This document shows, in pieces, positions 22,318-33,805 of a DNA stretch of 64,000 nt. Under the pieces are notes generated by a model. It was given only the letters and a program-made list of their open reading frames with translations. It was not told where the DNA came from and searched no databases. Source of the stretch: Hypholoma sublateritium FD-334 SS-4 (lineage: Eukaryota > Basidiomycota > Agaricomycetes > Agaricales > Strophariaceae); contig KN817628.1 in NCBI GenBank assembly GCA_000827495.1, positions 62,001 through 126,000 on the forward strand. The letters are read 5' to 3'. The number at the start of each line of letters is the position of its first letter. Positions within the stretch are counted from its first letter, which is position 1. Both the position numbers and the translations under genes were made by a program.

Positions 22318-23559
22318 ATGAGTAACATCGAAAAGCACCTAAGATTCAACGGATTCGAAGTATGGGTTAGTGTCGAAGGGAGAGCATTGACGCAGTACGG
22401 TGAAGACTATGACGAGTCGAAGAACGAAGTGACCTGCTGGATTCCGTCTGAAACAAATAAGGTGAGTCTCTCGTACCTTACTAGTAAATGACTCATGAAC
22501 GCTATCAGATTCATAGAAATTTTCCGTGAACTATCAAAAGGTTTCAGTGGACCGACTCGGAGATAACGCCAAAGTCACTACATTTGTCGACGGCAGTAAC
22601 ATAAACTCGTGGGTATTGGCAGGCCGCGCTATGTACAACAAATGTACACGATCAACAGTCAAAGATTCCGGCAATGTGAGGAGGTGCCTCACTTTTGGAA
22701 CTATAGAGCTAACAGGTGGGTTTTTTTTGTTCATATGTGACATTTACATCGTATTGCCGTTATCATTGTCGTTGACGGTTTACTTTGTTGCTATCAGATG
22801 ATGATAATTACCTCGACACCTCTTCCCAAGATGTGGGAGAAATCAAAGTTGTTGTTCATAAAGTGAAAGTCAAGAGCTCAGAAATGAAGTTGTCTGATAT
22901 CAGTAGGCCTTCTGGGTCCCTACAACTGGCCAAAGTACACGAGCGGTCGAAGAAGGGCCACGTTCACCAGATCAAGTGAGCAGCCAGATCTCGCGTCGCT
23001 GTAATGGGAGCTATTTTTCTAACCTTAGCGGACAATTATAGATACGGAGACGCCGTTGCGCCATCAATGCGAGTGCCCTACATGCATTATAAAACCAAAG
23101 ATTATGGGACAATCGCCACCTTCATTTTCAGGTATCGACCACTTGGTCAGTACTCAGTGTTTGCATTTCTATCAGATCATTCTCCCGTTGAATCTATATG
23201 TCCTTCAGCATTGCTTCAGGCAAATGGGGTCGCGCCCCTCACACCGGCAGTCCCCGTAGACCAGGCAAAAGTCAAAGTTCCGGATAACGCCCGTCATATG
23301 GACATAAAAATTCAAATGAGCGATGACGAAGACGACGAAATACCCGAAATTATCCTTGAAAAGGAGCGGACGTTGATTGTATGTGGGACATTTTATTGAA
23401 GTCTATCCAATCATTTACATGTATTGGCCCCAGGCGGAGCTAGAACAAGTCCGACTGGCAAAGCGTGCAGCCAGGTCGAAGGACAAACGTCCAAAGAAGA
23501 GGGTCAAGAGCGAAATGGCCCATTTCATTCCCGGGGAAATTATTGATTTGACCATATGA
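22318..23559 (+). CDS. DUF7918 domain protein, copy 2
   Basis: Six exons: 22318-22461, 22541-22715, 22798-22975, 23042-23145, 23209-23378, 23434-23559; 298 residues. Same architecture as copy 1, with first, fourth and last exons of identical length (144, 104 and 126 nt). Complete family motifs: NGFEVWVSVEG, VTCWIPSETNK, CLTFGTIELT, GEIKVVVHKVK, KVHERSKKG, ATFIFRYRPLALLQANGVAP, the acidic stretch MSDDEDDEIPE, then a tail rich in Lys and Arg (RSKDKRPKKRVKSE). Tandem, same strand, 483 bp downstream of copy 1: a local duplication. Role unknown; the mix of an acidic patch and a nuclear-localisation-like tail is only suggestive. Confidence 0.88.
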
Positions 23560-23898
23560 CCAACGCTAACAGGAAAATGTCCAGGATATGGTCATAAGAA
23601 TCCTTTCTATCCACTATCGTCATAACTTCTCAGGCCATTAATTTTCAGACCTTATACTATGCAACGAAGTGCGAGCAGGATACCAACCTTTCCGCGACCC
23701 GCCCTTTTTTGACAGGCCATACAACGAGTGCCTGTGCCTTCATCCATGCAAAATCCGACTGTATATCACAGGCAAAAGTACATGTCTTTGGAGACTACTG
23801 CTAGAGAACTTCCATCCATTAGCTATTCTATGTCTAATTTGTACAGACTCGGGATAAAAAGGTCCACGCCGGCATATGTATAGTATGCCAAAGCACAT
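23560..23898. other. Convergent spacer
   Basis: 3' flanks of DUF7918 copy 2 (plus) and the MFS gene (minus). Nothing else seen. Confidence 0.5.
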
Positions 23899-26028
23899 CT
23901 AAGCATTGTGCACCTCGTGCTCCTCCCATGTTGATACGCTACGCCGCAGCCGCCTCTGGTGGCGCGCCGCAGCAATCTTTTGACGATCGCGGTATCCAGC
24001 CCAGATACTGAGCAGCATTGAAAGAAACGTCGCGCCGGCCGTCAGGTAGATGGTGTCGACATAGCACTCGATGCCCTCAAGGCACTGCGGTGCGGAGGCT
24101 GCGACTCGCGTAAGGAGCGCGTCGTCTGTGGTGCCCGGGTCGTGCGCATCGAGGTTGCGGCCGAAGATCAGCGAGAAAAAGTTACCCGCGGCCATGGGTG
24201 ACATTGAGAGGTAGCCCCAGTTCTCAGAGAAATGGGCTGCGTGATTCATCGCATTAGGTCATGCTATCTCGTATATGGACGAGATAACTCACGCATGCCG
24301 AACCATTCCAGGCAGACAGTGGGGAAGAGCGAGAACACACTCCCATGAGCAAGCCCGAGCAGGGCGCTCGCGACCCATAGATTCTCAATGCGATCTTCCG
24401 TTGCCGCAACAACCTGCGAAACGAAGAAGAAGAACGAGACCAAGACGAGGCAATATGAGCGCGGCATCCCATATTTATTCTTTGCGAAATCAGAGACGAG
24501 GCCTGCACGCAATCTTTAAATGTTCCTGAAGAAATTACCAACGATGAACATACCGATGAATATACGGCCGCTGAAATTCATGAGACTGATCGCGGAGACT
24601 TGTGTAGCTTGCCAGCCCGACGCCTCAATCTCGTCATAATGTGCGTTATTATGCGCATAAAGCGCCTGCGACATCGACCCAACGTTATTGATGTCTATGA
24701 ATAAATCAGGATGCTGTTTGCATGACAATGTATGGAACACTCGTACACATCAACCCGGTTCCGCTCACTGGTATCGTCAGCATTTGCAATCGACAAATAT
24801 AAGGCAATATACGCACGCATCGACAGGATGCTGAACAGCAGCCAAAAATCACCACTAACCCAGAGCTTCTTTCCGTGGAGATTCGGGGTGGTATCATGTG
24901 CAATTGCGGCACCTCTGCTCAGGCTTCGCAGCCAGTTTGACATCTCCGGGCCGCCTTGCCCTGGCACACCTAGATGGGGTGGACTGAGTTCGACCTCTCG
25001 CGTGTCGTTATCCTCTTGTTCACTGTTGTCTCCTCTATGAATATAACGGGGGTGAGCCGGCTCCACGAAGTCGTGGGCCAGTAAGTTTGTGTGACTAGAG
25101 CTAGGTATGAGAGCCGTTGTAATCGCGTCCGGATCCTCTTCCGGCTGGACGACTTCGTATCCCTCCTCATCAGGCAAGGGGATCGGCCGGACGAGAAACC
25201 AACCAATAATCATTGGGCATGATGTTCCTAGAGCGAGTACAAGTAGGAATGCGGATGTATTTCCCGCAAAAAGGAGATGAGATATGCTGGAGAAGAAGAA
25301 CGCCGACAGTCCGAATCCCGAGATGACCAGGCCCGTTGTTGACGCGCGCTGCGGGTTGGGTCAATTGTATGCGGCCAGAAAGAAGTGTGCTAACATACAG
25401 CTTTGTCTGGGAACGTTTTGGCCGTCGAGTTTACGGAGCTCACTAGTCCGCCATTCCCACCAGCACCCGTTAAGTAGCTGAATAGCACTAGCGCGCAGAA
25501 AGCAATGATGGATAGGTGTTCCACGTCGGCAGGAAGTCCAGTATCGTACAAATAGCGCATCCCAGAATACCCTCCAAGTAAGAAGAGAAACGAGCACACA
25601 AGCAGAATGCGCGGCCCTCGCGAGTCCACGATCTTGCCCCAGACTGGACCACTGCTGTATACGCCCACTATCATCAAGTAAGCATACTGAGGGATAAAAC
25701 GCGACGAGAAAAGTATCGCACCATTACCAGCCAGTCCAACGATGTTCAGTTGAGTATGTGATATCCCTAGTCTCGCACCCAACTGTGGGGAATAAGCTGG
25801 TGGGTTCTTAGTTTGTCGTCCATTCGGAAGCTTTCGGAAGCTCCCCGCTCACCTGAATATACCTTAAAGCCACGTCAGCCTTCAATCAGCACCTAGAACT
25901 TACGCCAAACCGAAGAAAGCACCTACATAGTTCGTTCCAGAACACAAAGCAACAGCTAAAGAAGCGATCAATGTCGTTATCCGTGGCACACTGACGAGCG
26001 CAGGGGGTATCGGGGCATGGTCTTGCAT
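23899..26028 (-). CDS. Major facilitator transporter, nodulin-like/monocarboxylate type
   Basis: Nine exons: 26028-25927, 25862-25853, 25796-25722, 25667-25399, 25348-24817, 24767-24747, 24694-24554, 24502-24293, 24236-23899; 565 residues. The N-terminus (ASLAVALCSGTNYVYSAYSP, QLGARLGISHTQLNIVGLAGN) is the first transmembrane helix and loop of nodulin-like MFS proteins; GPVWGKIVDSRGPR is the MFS loop 2-3 motif. There are about twelve hydrophobic segments with a long acidic cytosolic loop after the sixth (VVQPEEDPDAITT). The second exon is only 10 nt (GTATATTCAG) and is required: without it the codons for TNYVYSAYSP cannot be joined in frame. Family members are plasma-membrane or vacuolar carriers of small organic acids or unknown solutes; the substrate cannot be told. 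Confidence 0.9.
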
Positions 26029-26567
26029 TTGAGGAGTGGGTATGAGAATGGGTATTAAGATGCTCTTTAGCTCCGACGCATCTGTAGCGAATAATGAGTT
26101 TGGTCGTGGTAGTTCTAGCACAAGCCCGTAAGCGCAATTCAAAGTTACTTTATCGGTTGTTCCCACACTCAATTATGCATATGAAATCAAGGTCAATTTC
26201 GCCACGTCGGCCGAGCTTATCTTCGACGAATAGATAGATTACTTTATGTACATCGCTGATAGGTGTTTTCACAAAGCGCGTTGTGGGTATGTGATATATA
26301 GGAGTCGATAGGCATTAAACGTTCAAAGTTCAGCTGGAGATCGTGGTCTAGTGATTATGGCGCGTATTTTGTAGGTATGAGTGTCAAATGAGGGCGATGT
26401 TACATATGAATTGAGGGACATGCTGATGATGTATGTGATGAGAAGGAAATGAACCAGAGATGCCCTCGAGTACCGCCGGCCTGGAAATGGCACAGATGCA
26501 ATGTCCGGTCAGATGCAATAGGCGGCGACGGGGCGCGATCGAGGACACAGAAGGCAGGATGTGCGGA
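26029..26567. other. Intergenic, no gene seen
   Basis: Between the MFS start and the phosphatase stop, both minus. It should contain the MFS promoter; no convincing reading frame. Confidence 0.5.
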
Positions 26568-29500
26568 TCATACCAGCGCTTGGCTCTTGTAGAACGCGTA
26601 CAGCAGATCAAGAAGCCGGCTCTGCTCCCCAACCCACTTCGCCTCAAGGTGTGCGCGCGCGTTTTCTCGCGCCTCGGCGTCGAAGGTCTTCACCGTGATT
26701 TCAAATGCAGCTGATATCGGACGGTGATCGGACACGTTCACCTCGTACCGTTGGTAGTGCAACTGGCGGATGCGCGTAGGGACGCGCGAGCGCCACAGAA
26801 CGCGGTCGCACCAGGCGGGAGAGCGGTGCTTCTCCGACGAGTCGTACTCGTCGGACCGCGGATCGTACTTGTACGTCGGGTTGAATGTGAGAAGACCTTC
26901 GGCGAACCCTCGCAGCCGGCAAGCTCGATTGGTCTTGATTTCGCGTAGAAGCTGATCATGTACGAGGAGGCTTGTGAGGTCACCGGCGTTGATGTGAGCA
27001 ATGATAGCATCTCGGCGATGGTCGATTCGATAGTTAAGATCGCCATTCAGCTACGCGTACGATTATTGGCGGTAATGAACTCGCATAGGAGAGAAAGACA
27101 TACAATGACGAACTCATGATCCAGGATCATCGCCCCATCACCTCCGCCAACATATGCGAGCGGGTGTTCAGTTGGCTGGAACACAGATCTGTCTTCCAGC
27201 ATGCTTGCAATATCCGCATTTCGGCGTCGCACTGCTTTCTGGCCCGCTGCCAAATGACAATTCAGGAAGCATAGCGAAGAATCTCCAACCACAAAGCGAG
27301 AGACGATCCCGCCCTAGAACAAAGCTCAATACCCATATATATGCGTCGTTGAACCAAGAAACAGTACCTTATTCCCATACCGTCCACCCATACCGCGCTT
27401 AATTGTCGTTATGGACACATCGTCAAACATCCCTCGTTTATTATTCTTGACGAAAATGCACGTAAACAGGCCAACGAGGCTCTCCGTGTGTACAACACAG
27501 TAGGGGACATCCTTCGGCATTGCAGCCTTCACCGCCAGAATCAAGCGATCGTACCACCGTTTGTAGGCCCCAGTCACTTTGTCCGAAAGACCGCCGTCTT
27601 CTGCCTTTTTCTTGCCCCCCAGAATGACGTTCTTGGCCACCATCTTCCGACTTTCGAGATCGATGACCTCCTGTAGGCCAAATACGATGACGTCGGGCGG
27701 ATACTCGACACTGTGCAGAGCGTTGTTGAAAAAATCCTCGTTCTCGCCCGTCAGAGAATCGGGCCGCGCAGAATCACAATTCCAGGACACAACGAGTACC
27801 GTTAAGTCGTGGAAGGATGAAAATGACGTTTCGCTTTTCACGAGTTCGTTATCTGTAAGATATGTCATCAAAATCGCTGATGTAAATCCATAGAACGTAG
27901 CACGCACCGATCCAGTCTGATCCCAGCAGCCCGTCCCAGATGCGCATATGGTCATCGCGCCCCACGCTCGCCACACACAACCTACCCACATGCGACACTG
28001 CAAAATGATTGACCGAAAGTTTGATCACAGGCACACCCGCGTGGGCGCTCCAACAATTCGTGACGACCCACGGTCGCTGAGTGACGTTGTACGCCGAGAT
28101 CATCCCGTTCCTGCTACCCGCCCACAGTCGGTCGTTCACGCCCTCGATGCTCAGCACGTCCGACGCCGACACCTTCATCACCTCGGCGCATGCCGGGAAC
28201 CCGTCCTCGGTGTCCAGCACCCATATCGAAATGTACCCCTCCTCGTGTCCGACGTAGACCATGCGAGGTTGCGTCGGGATTATCGTCGCCGAGGTCACCG
28301 GTCCGACGTGCTCGGTGGGCAGCAGTGAGCGCCCCGCCGCCGCGGGGTTGAATATGTCGTAAACACGGATGACCGGCATGCGCTGCGCGGCCACGACGCC
28401 ATGGTGCTCCAGCCGCGCCGCTGTCCACAGCTTGCCGTCGAGCACCTTCACAAAGTCCTGCTTGTCCGTCGTGCGCATCACGCGCGGCGTCGTCGTGAAC
28501 AGACTGACGTCTTCGTTATCCGCGGGGTCGGGAGAGAAAATCAGAGTTTTGCCAGACTCGTCCAGAGAAATCATCGAGCGCCCGTGGCGAAATAGGTGCG
28601 CGACAGGGTGCAGATGGGCGGCGTATTTCGTACCGCGGGGGGTCCCTGTGCGTATGTCCAACTCGAAGATGTGCCCTTCCTTAGTGCCGATCCACACCAA
28701 GAACCCACGGTCGACCGTTGACATGGTCGGCCGGATCTCCATGCAAGTCACTTTGCAATCCTTTAGCCCCAGCTCCTTAGTGTCGACGGTGAAAGCGGGT
28801 GCTTCCGACACCGCTAAATCGTATATCTTGATGTGGTGGCCATGGCCAACGACAGCATACGATCCTGACAGAATGATACAACCTGTTTGTGGATGTACGT
28901 GAATCCGAGGCTCTGGGTACCCATCGCGGAAACCTAGTGCTGGCGGGCGCCTAGACGATGCGCTGCTATCAGGCATGAGATCCACTGCCTGGGCCTTGGG
29001 TTCATCCTCTTCTGCGGACTCTTCCTCAGACGAAGGCGAGGCAGGACGACGCGGTGGTGGTAGCTTGTCTCCTAAAGCTATAGTACGCGTGGGTGGAGGA
29101 GGCAATTTGTTCGACCCGAAAACCTTGCGTTCAATTGCAGCCACTTCTGGCGTATTGAGTTGAGAGCGCGTTGGAAGTGGTGGTGGCAGAGACGAGGTTG
29201 TTGGAGGATCCTGGCTGAGAATGGTACTTCGACGAACAGGTAGTGCTGGAGGTGGACTGGTGAATTTAGAAGTGGGGAGAGAGGACGCCTTTTGCGTACG
29301 ATCTTTGTTATTGGGCGATACTGAGAGATGGGGACGCGGAGGAGGACGTGGAGGAATTTGGCGTGATGAACGCTGGGATATATCACTGTCGCTGGGTGAA
29401 TCATTCATCTGGGCTCCCGGTTTGCGAGGAATATCGATATCGCCTCTTGTGGGGATTGGAGGCGGCGGAACCCTCGGCAGAACCGGTATGGGTTGTACAA

Positions 29501-30108
29501 TATCTTGCTCCTCATCGGAAAAGGGACTCTCGGTAATATCATTGTGCTGTCGCGCAGGTGGTAGTAGGGATGAAGGCCGTGGTGGGATAGTCGGCTTCAA
29601 ATCTGCCGGAGAGGATATACTGTGTCGAGGCGTTGTGAGTCGACTGGGTGGTGAGGACGGCGTATCTCTGGACGAACGTCAATGGCATCCTTTATGCATG
29701 GTTCAAAACTTACATTCGATTCTTCAACGATGAAATTATAGGCGAATCTCTGGTCGCAGATACTGGCGGGACAGGCACTGGTCGTTGAAGAAGCGCAGGC
29801 AATGGAGACGGTGGCACTAATGATTTTGAGCCTCGAGGTGGCGGTGGAGGTGGAGGCGGACGTTTAAGCGTTGTCTTGAGGTCAGAAGAGGATGTAGATA
29901 CTCTCAAACTCAACGCATCCGCCGGGGGTCCGTCAACTTGTGAGCTAGAAGTGGCTCGACGTCGATGGCTCGAATGCTCTGTTACTGTTAACGACTCGCC
30001 CGCTGCCGCAGGACGTACGGTCGATGTATCCGATGCTAACCGCTCAAATTTGGATCTAAGACTCTTGACTGCCTGCAAAGATCCCTCGTCGATGTCTGCA
30101 GATTCCAT
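26568..30108 (-). CDS. Inositol polyphosphate 5-phosphatase with proline-rich and beta-propeller N-terminus
   Basis: Five exons: 30108-29714, 29667-27908, 27852-27368, 27313-27104, 27050-26568; 1110 residues. Residues 1 to about 330 are disordered and proline-rich, with an eight-proline run (LKRPPPPPPPPRGSK) and many PPxP motifs suited to SH3 binding. Residues about 340-710 resemble WD40-type propeller blades (VWIGTKEGHIFELDI, YVGHEEGYISIWVLD, LWAGSRNGMISAYNV, HMRIWDGLLG). The C-terminal ~390 residues are the Mg-dependent 5-phosphatase fold: VLVVSWNCD, FGLQEV, FLNCHLAAG, LNGDLNYRID, PAWCDRVLW and SDHRPI carry the catalytic Asp, Asn and His residues. Family members remove the 5-phosphate of phosphoinositides or soluble inositol phosphates at membranes and in trafficking. 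No lipid-anchor motif is visible at the C-terminus. Confidence 0.93.
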
Positions 30109-31106
30109 CGCTATCGGCGCTCAGCGCTCAGCGCTCAGTCTTGAGTTCGTACAGTCGCCGTGAACCTGGATCCTTCGGCCAGCTCGTCACTCTCCAGGGT
30201 ATGTAGGACGTCCCAGTCCAAGATATACACGATTCAATGTCCTGTTCTATGGGCGGTATGTCGGAGAGCAGAGAAATAGCGGGCGCTTATGTTGCACTAA
30301 AGCAAATACCAAGTCGGAAGTAGAAAAGTAAGTTGGACAAGGCGGTCGGCTTCCCACGGCCGTGGGCAACACAAAGCCAAGCAACTAGATCGAACACCGC
30401 TTTGGGAAGAGTCCCGAATCTCAACTTGGTTCATCCATCAGATCTGGTTATTCCGAGTCATTCGCCGTCGACTTCAAGCCTCACAGATCTGTTTACAAGT
30501 TGCGTTTTATTTCTTCGTGTTTTCTGTTGCAGAACGCCGTGACAAGACTTGGATACTTCGCTTGACCAGTCAGCAGATCGGCTGAGTGATACAGATGTGA
30601 TTCCAAGTCTATCTGCCACGTCGCTTTCGGCGACGTGATCTGTGTACAGACGGTTTTCTCAAAACTTTCCATCGTAGTGTCCGTCAATACCTCCCATGAA
30701 ATTGAAATCCTAAAGCGTCAGTTCCCTTCATGCATAATTTGACATTCCAGGAGCTGACGATCCCCCCGATCTACAGAAGCGATTAAAGACTTTGGTTCCG
30801 TGAACGCGGATGGGCGAACTAGTGTTTCCTACGGAACGTTGTTTGCAAAAACAGCTGATACTTGTAGGCACTTGTCTTGTCTATCCAGAGTCTCGATAAC
30901 TTAGGCAATTTGTTGTCCAGTGGAGGCGTTGAACGGAACGCTTCGTGCTGCAAAGAGACAAAAGAAGGTTGGTGCTTCGCGTTCAGCATTTGAGTACCTC
31001 TCATTACCACCCTATGATTGATGTGTACTTTTATAGGTCTCTTTTGACGCCGAGTTGCTCATGATGCCCAAAGACAAGGATGTTCACGTTGTTCTGTTAG
31101 AATGAT
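30109..31106. other. About 1 kb without a recognisable gene
   Basis: Upstream of the phosphatase (its promoter lies at the left end) and 3' of the decayed DUF7918 copy. Short frames only. Confidence 0.45.
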
Positions 31107-31195
31107 TTTCAGAATCAACCGAATCAGAGTCAATGTGATATAGATATCCGCTCGCTTATAATATGGTAAGTAAGAGCAAGCTGAAGATTAGGGCA
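31107..31195. repeat. Degenerate direct repeat, left copy
   Basis: Similar to 31795-31890: shared blocks include a TGAATCAGA-type core, a TCAAGCTGAAG-type block and a TTTGAA(T/G)G end, in the same order and spacing. It lies just 3' of the DUF7918 pseudogene, as the other copy lies 3' of the intact gene. Confidence 0.5.
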
Positions 31196-31219
31196 AAAGG
31201 TTTGAATGCTGTACCCATA

Positions 31220-31650
31220 CTCCATTCTTTCACCACTGGCAGAACATCTGATTGTCTTCCCCATTGTTGACTTTGACTTGATTATCCATTTCTCGGGATC
31301 GTCAATGGAGACGCGCGGGATACGCCTAGAAAAGCGACTCGCCGTCCTAATCCCCAATGATACTACAAAAATGAAGCCCATTTAACAGTCCGTACCAAAA
31401 AAAAAAAGGTGGTGTCAGCGCCACATTCTCTAGTTGACTGATGCATCCAAGGTGTTTTGCTTTGAGTTGAACGTTGGTCCATGAGTAATCTCAGCAAATG
31501 GCTATGACGGTATACATGCAGTCGGGCGCACGAGCCCTTTCCTAGAGCGCTCGTGTGTCCTGGACGGCTACGTGAGGTCCTTACAAGAGGATGGCATAAT
31601 TCTCAGTCCTGTTTCTTACTGTTGTCCTTTTGACCATGATTTAAATTCCC
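31220..31650 (-). pseudogene. Decayed DUF7918 copy
   Basis: On the minus strand this segment aligns by eye with exons 5, 4 and part of 3 of the intact copy at 32051-33242. Matching blocks: 31250-31270 with 32279-32299 (the acidic stretch), 31300-31320 with 32326-32346 (GGAGACGCGCGG identical), and 31539-31566 with 32608-32635 (TAGAGCGCTCGTGT identical, the KIHERSKKG region). Frames are broken, an A11 tract interrupts exon 4, and exon 6 is missing. No coding product is expected. Confidence 0.75.
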
Positions 31651-31794
31651 CCGCCGTCCCCCCACTTCTCAGCGCACACGCTTTCCGGATTAGCGGCGCC
31701 ACGGTGCTATTTTGAAGTGAATATCGACGCCAAATAGAGGGCTGCGGGCCCCCTTGCATATTGGCCACAGGTCACTCTCAGGGGCAAGGATTGA

Positions 31795-31890
31795 TAGCAC
31801 CAACTGAATCAGAATCAATTCAACATATGTGCTCACTTGATGGTAGAATCAAGCTGAAGTCCGGGCCAATAAGTTTGAAGGTAGTATTAG
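31795..31890. repeat. Degenerate direct repeat, right copy
   Basis: Partner of 31107-31195. It lies 160-255 bp beyond the stop of intact DUF7918 copy 3. The two repeats bracket the pseudogene and indicate that the duplicated unit included 3' flanking DNA. Confidence 0.5.
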
Positions 31891-32050
31891 GCAGTGTCTG
31901 GTAAATGTGGACTCCCTATACAGGAGTTGTTAACATTATGATGAGCAATATAGTGTATACATTCTGCTTGTAAATGCGAGGTGTAAATTTTTGAGATCTG
32001 AATATGTTTATGTGATTGGACTTGGTTGCGGAAATGAATCCTGGGGATCA

Positions 32051-33242
32051 TTATAATGTCAAGTCAATGATTTCTCCGGGGGTAAAGTAGGTGACTTCGC
32101 TCTTGATTCGATTCTTCGGCCGTTTATCCTTCGCAATGGCGGCACGCTTTGCAATGCGAACTTGTTCCAGCTCAGCCTGGAGCAAAAGGATATTAGGGCC
32201 AGGAGGACGATGAACCTAGGTTATTTATACGCACAAGTAACGCTCGTTCCTTCGCCAGAATATCTTCGGGTATCTGAGCGTCTTCCCCATCGCTGACTTC
32301 GACTTTAGTGTCTATTTTTAGAGGTCCGTCAACGGGAGACGCGCGGGGTGCGATACCATTCGCCTGGAGCAATTCTGGGGGAATACCGTCATGATGAATG
32401 GTGGTTGACACTGTAAAAATATCTCACCTAACGGACGATACCGGTAAATAAAGGTGGCCGCCGTCCCGTACTTCTGAGTGGGTTGATGCATGTAGGGTAT
32501 CACCTTTGACCTAATAGCTGGTCCATAACTAGGGGTATATCTGAGTGAACGGCATTGTCGGACTAAATCAGATGACACACTTGATCTGGTGGACGAGGCC
32601 TTTCTTAGAGCGCTCGTGTATCTTGGACGGCTTTGGAAGAACCCTCGTCGAAGACGTCGTCAATCTTGCTCCTGTAGCTTCTGGTTTTATTCTATCAATG
32701 ACAATTTTGATTTCTCCGACGGTTTGCAGTCCATCGTGGAGATAGTCATCGTCGTCTGGTCATGTCGGTACTTTCAGATAAATTTGCAGAGATGTAAAAT
32801 TGTCACGGACCTGTCAGCTCAATTGAACCAAAAACAAATGTCCTGCACTCGTCGTCGGAGACTCTGACTTTGTAGTACTTCTGAATCAAAGGTATGTGGC
32901 TGCCTAGACATGAAGTTTTATGTACTCTCTGCCCATCAAAGAAGATTTGCACTCGATAGCCATATTCATCCGATACCTTCTTCTGACACCAGATTGAGAA
33001 GGCCTGTGGGGTATCGTAGCAGGGTAGTAGCAGCGGGAGGAGGAGAAAGTAGAAGTAGGACTAACCTGACCCGCCTTGGAAGGAATCCAGCAAGTAGCTT
33101 CCCCTTTCAGTTCGTCATATTCTTCGTTATACTGAGGCAAAGCTTTGTCGTCGACGCTGCTAACCCACACTTCAAAACCATTGTAGGTGAAGCGTTCGTG
33201 AGGAGTAGGAAGAGGTTTAGGGTAAGGATGCATAGGTAGCAT
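32051..33242 (-). CDS. DUF7918 domain protein, copy 3
   Basis: Six exons: 33242-33066, 33003-32811, 32755-32581, 32528-32428, 32374-32235, 32176-32051; 303 residues. Intron phases match copies 1 and 2 at all five positions, and the last exon is again 126 nt. Motifs: NGFEVWVSSVDDK, ATCWIPSKAGQ, FVFGSIELT, GEIKIVIDRIK, KIHERSKKGLVHQIK, ATFIYRYRPLELLQANGIAP, VSDGEDAQIPE, and a basic tail (AKDKRPKNRIKSE). The N-terminus is 11 codons longer than in the other copies (MLPMHPYPKPL). It is on the opposite strand and about 8.5 kb from copy 2. Function unknown. Confidence 0.87.
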
Positions 33243-33805
33243 AGTCTCCGAGAGGTTTTTATTGGTGAAGAGAGGATATTAGCGTGGTATGTACTTATTA
33301 TAAAAGCCAGCAGGCATCCGAGTCGAATTGAAAGTTAAACGCAAGTCAACTTGAATGCAGTCACATAAAAGCAGTTCACGTGTTTTTGTGACGACTCGCG
33401 TCAGGACTCGGCTGCCAGGGCCCAGCGACGCGTCGGAAATTTCAAGTTGACGAAATCTACTTTTCTTTCTTTGACAATTCCAGTATAAATGCCATAGCTA
33501 CACCTCCACTCTACCAATATTATTGTTCTGAATGGTAGCTATAAGTAGTCTCAATTTCGAGCGTACCACTGGCACCCAGTCGTTTGTCAGTCGTATTATC
33601 TCTTTTCATAAAAATGGACTGGGATCTTGCTGGGATCTTTGCGCTGAGTAGCATTTTAAACATTTTCAAGCTCTACTTTCGAGATCCGATAAAGATACGA
33701 GTCTCATTTTTGTACACGTACAATCTGCCACACAACCTACAGCTAGTTTCACATAAACCTAAGTGGAGAATCGAGATATAAGGTTGAACAATACAATCAT
33801 GAGAG
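33243..33805. other. Intergenic, no gene seen
   Basis: Promoter side of DUF7918 copy 3 and 3' side of the alkyltransferase gene. An AT-rich stretch at 33480-33780 has short frames only. Confidence 0.45.
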
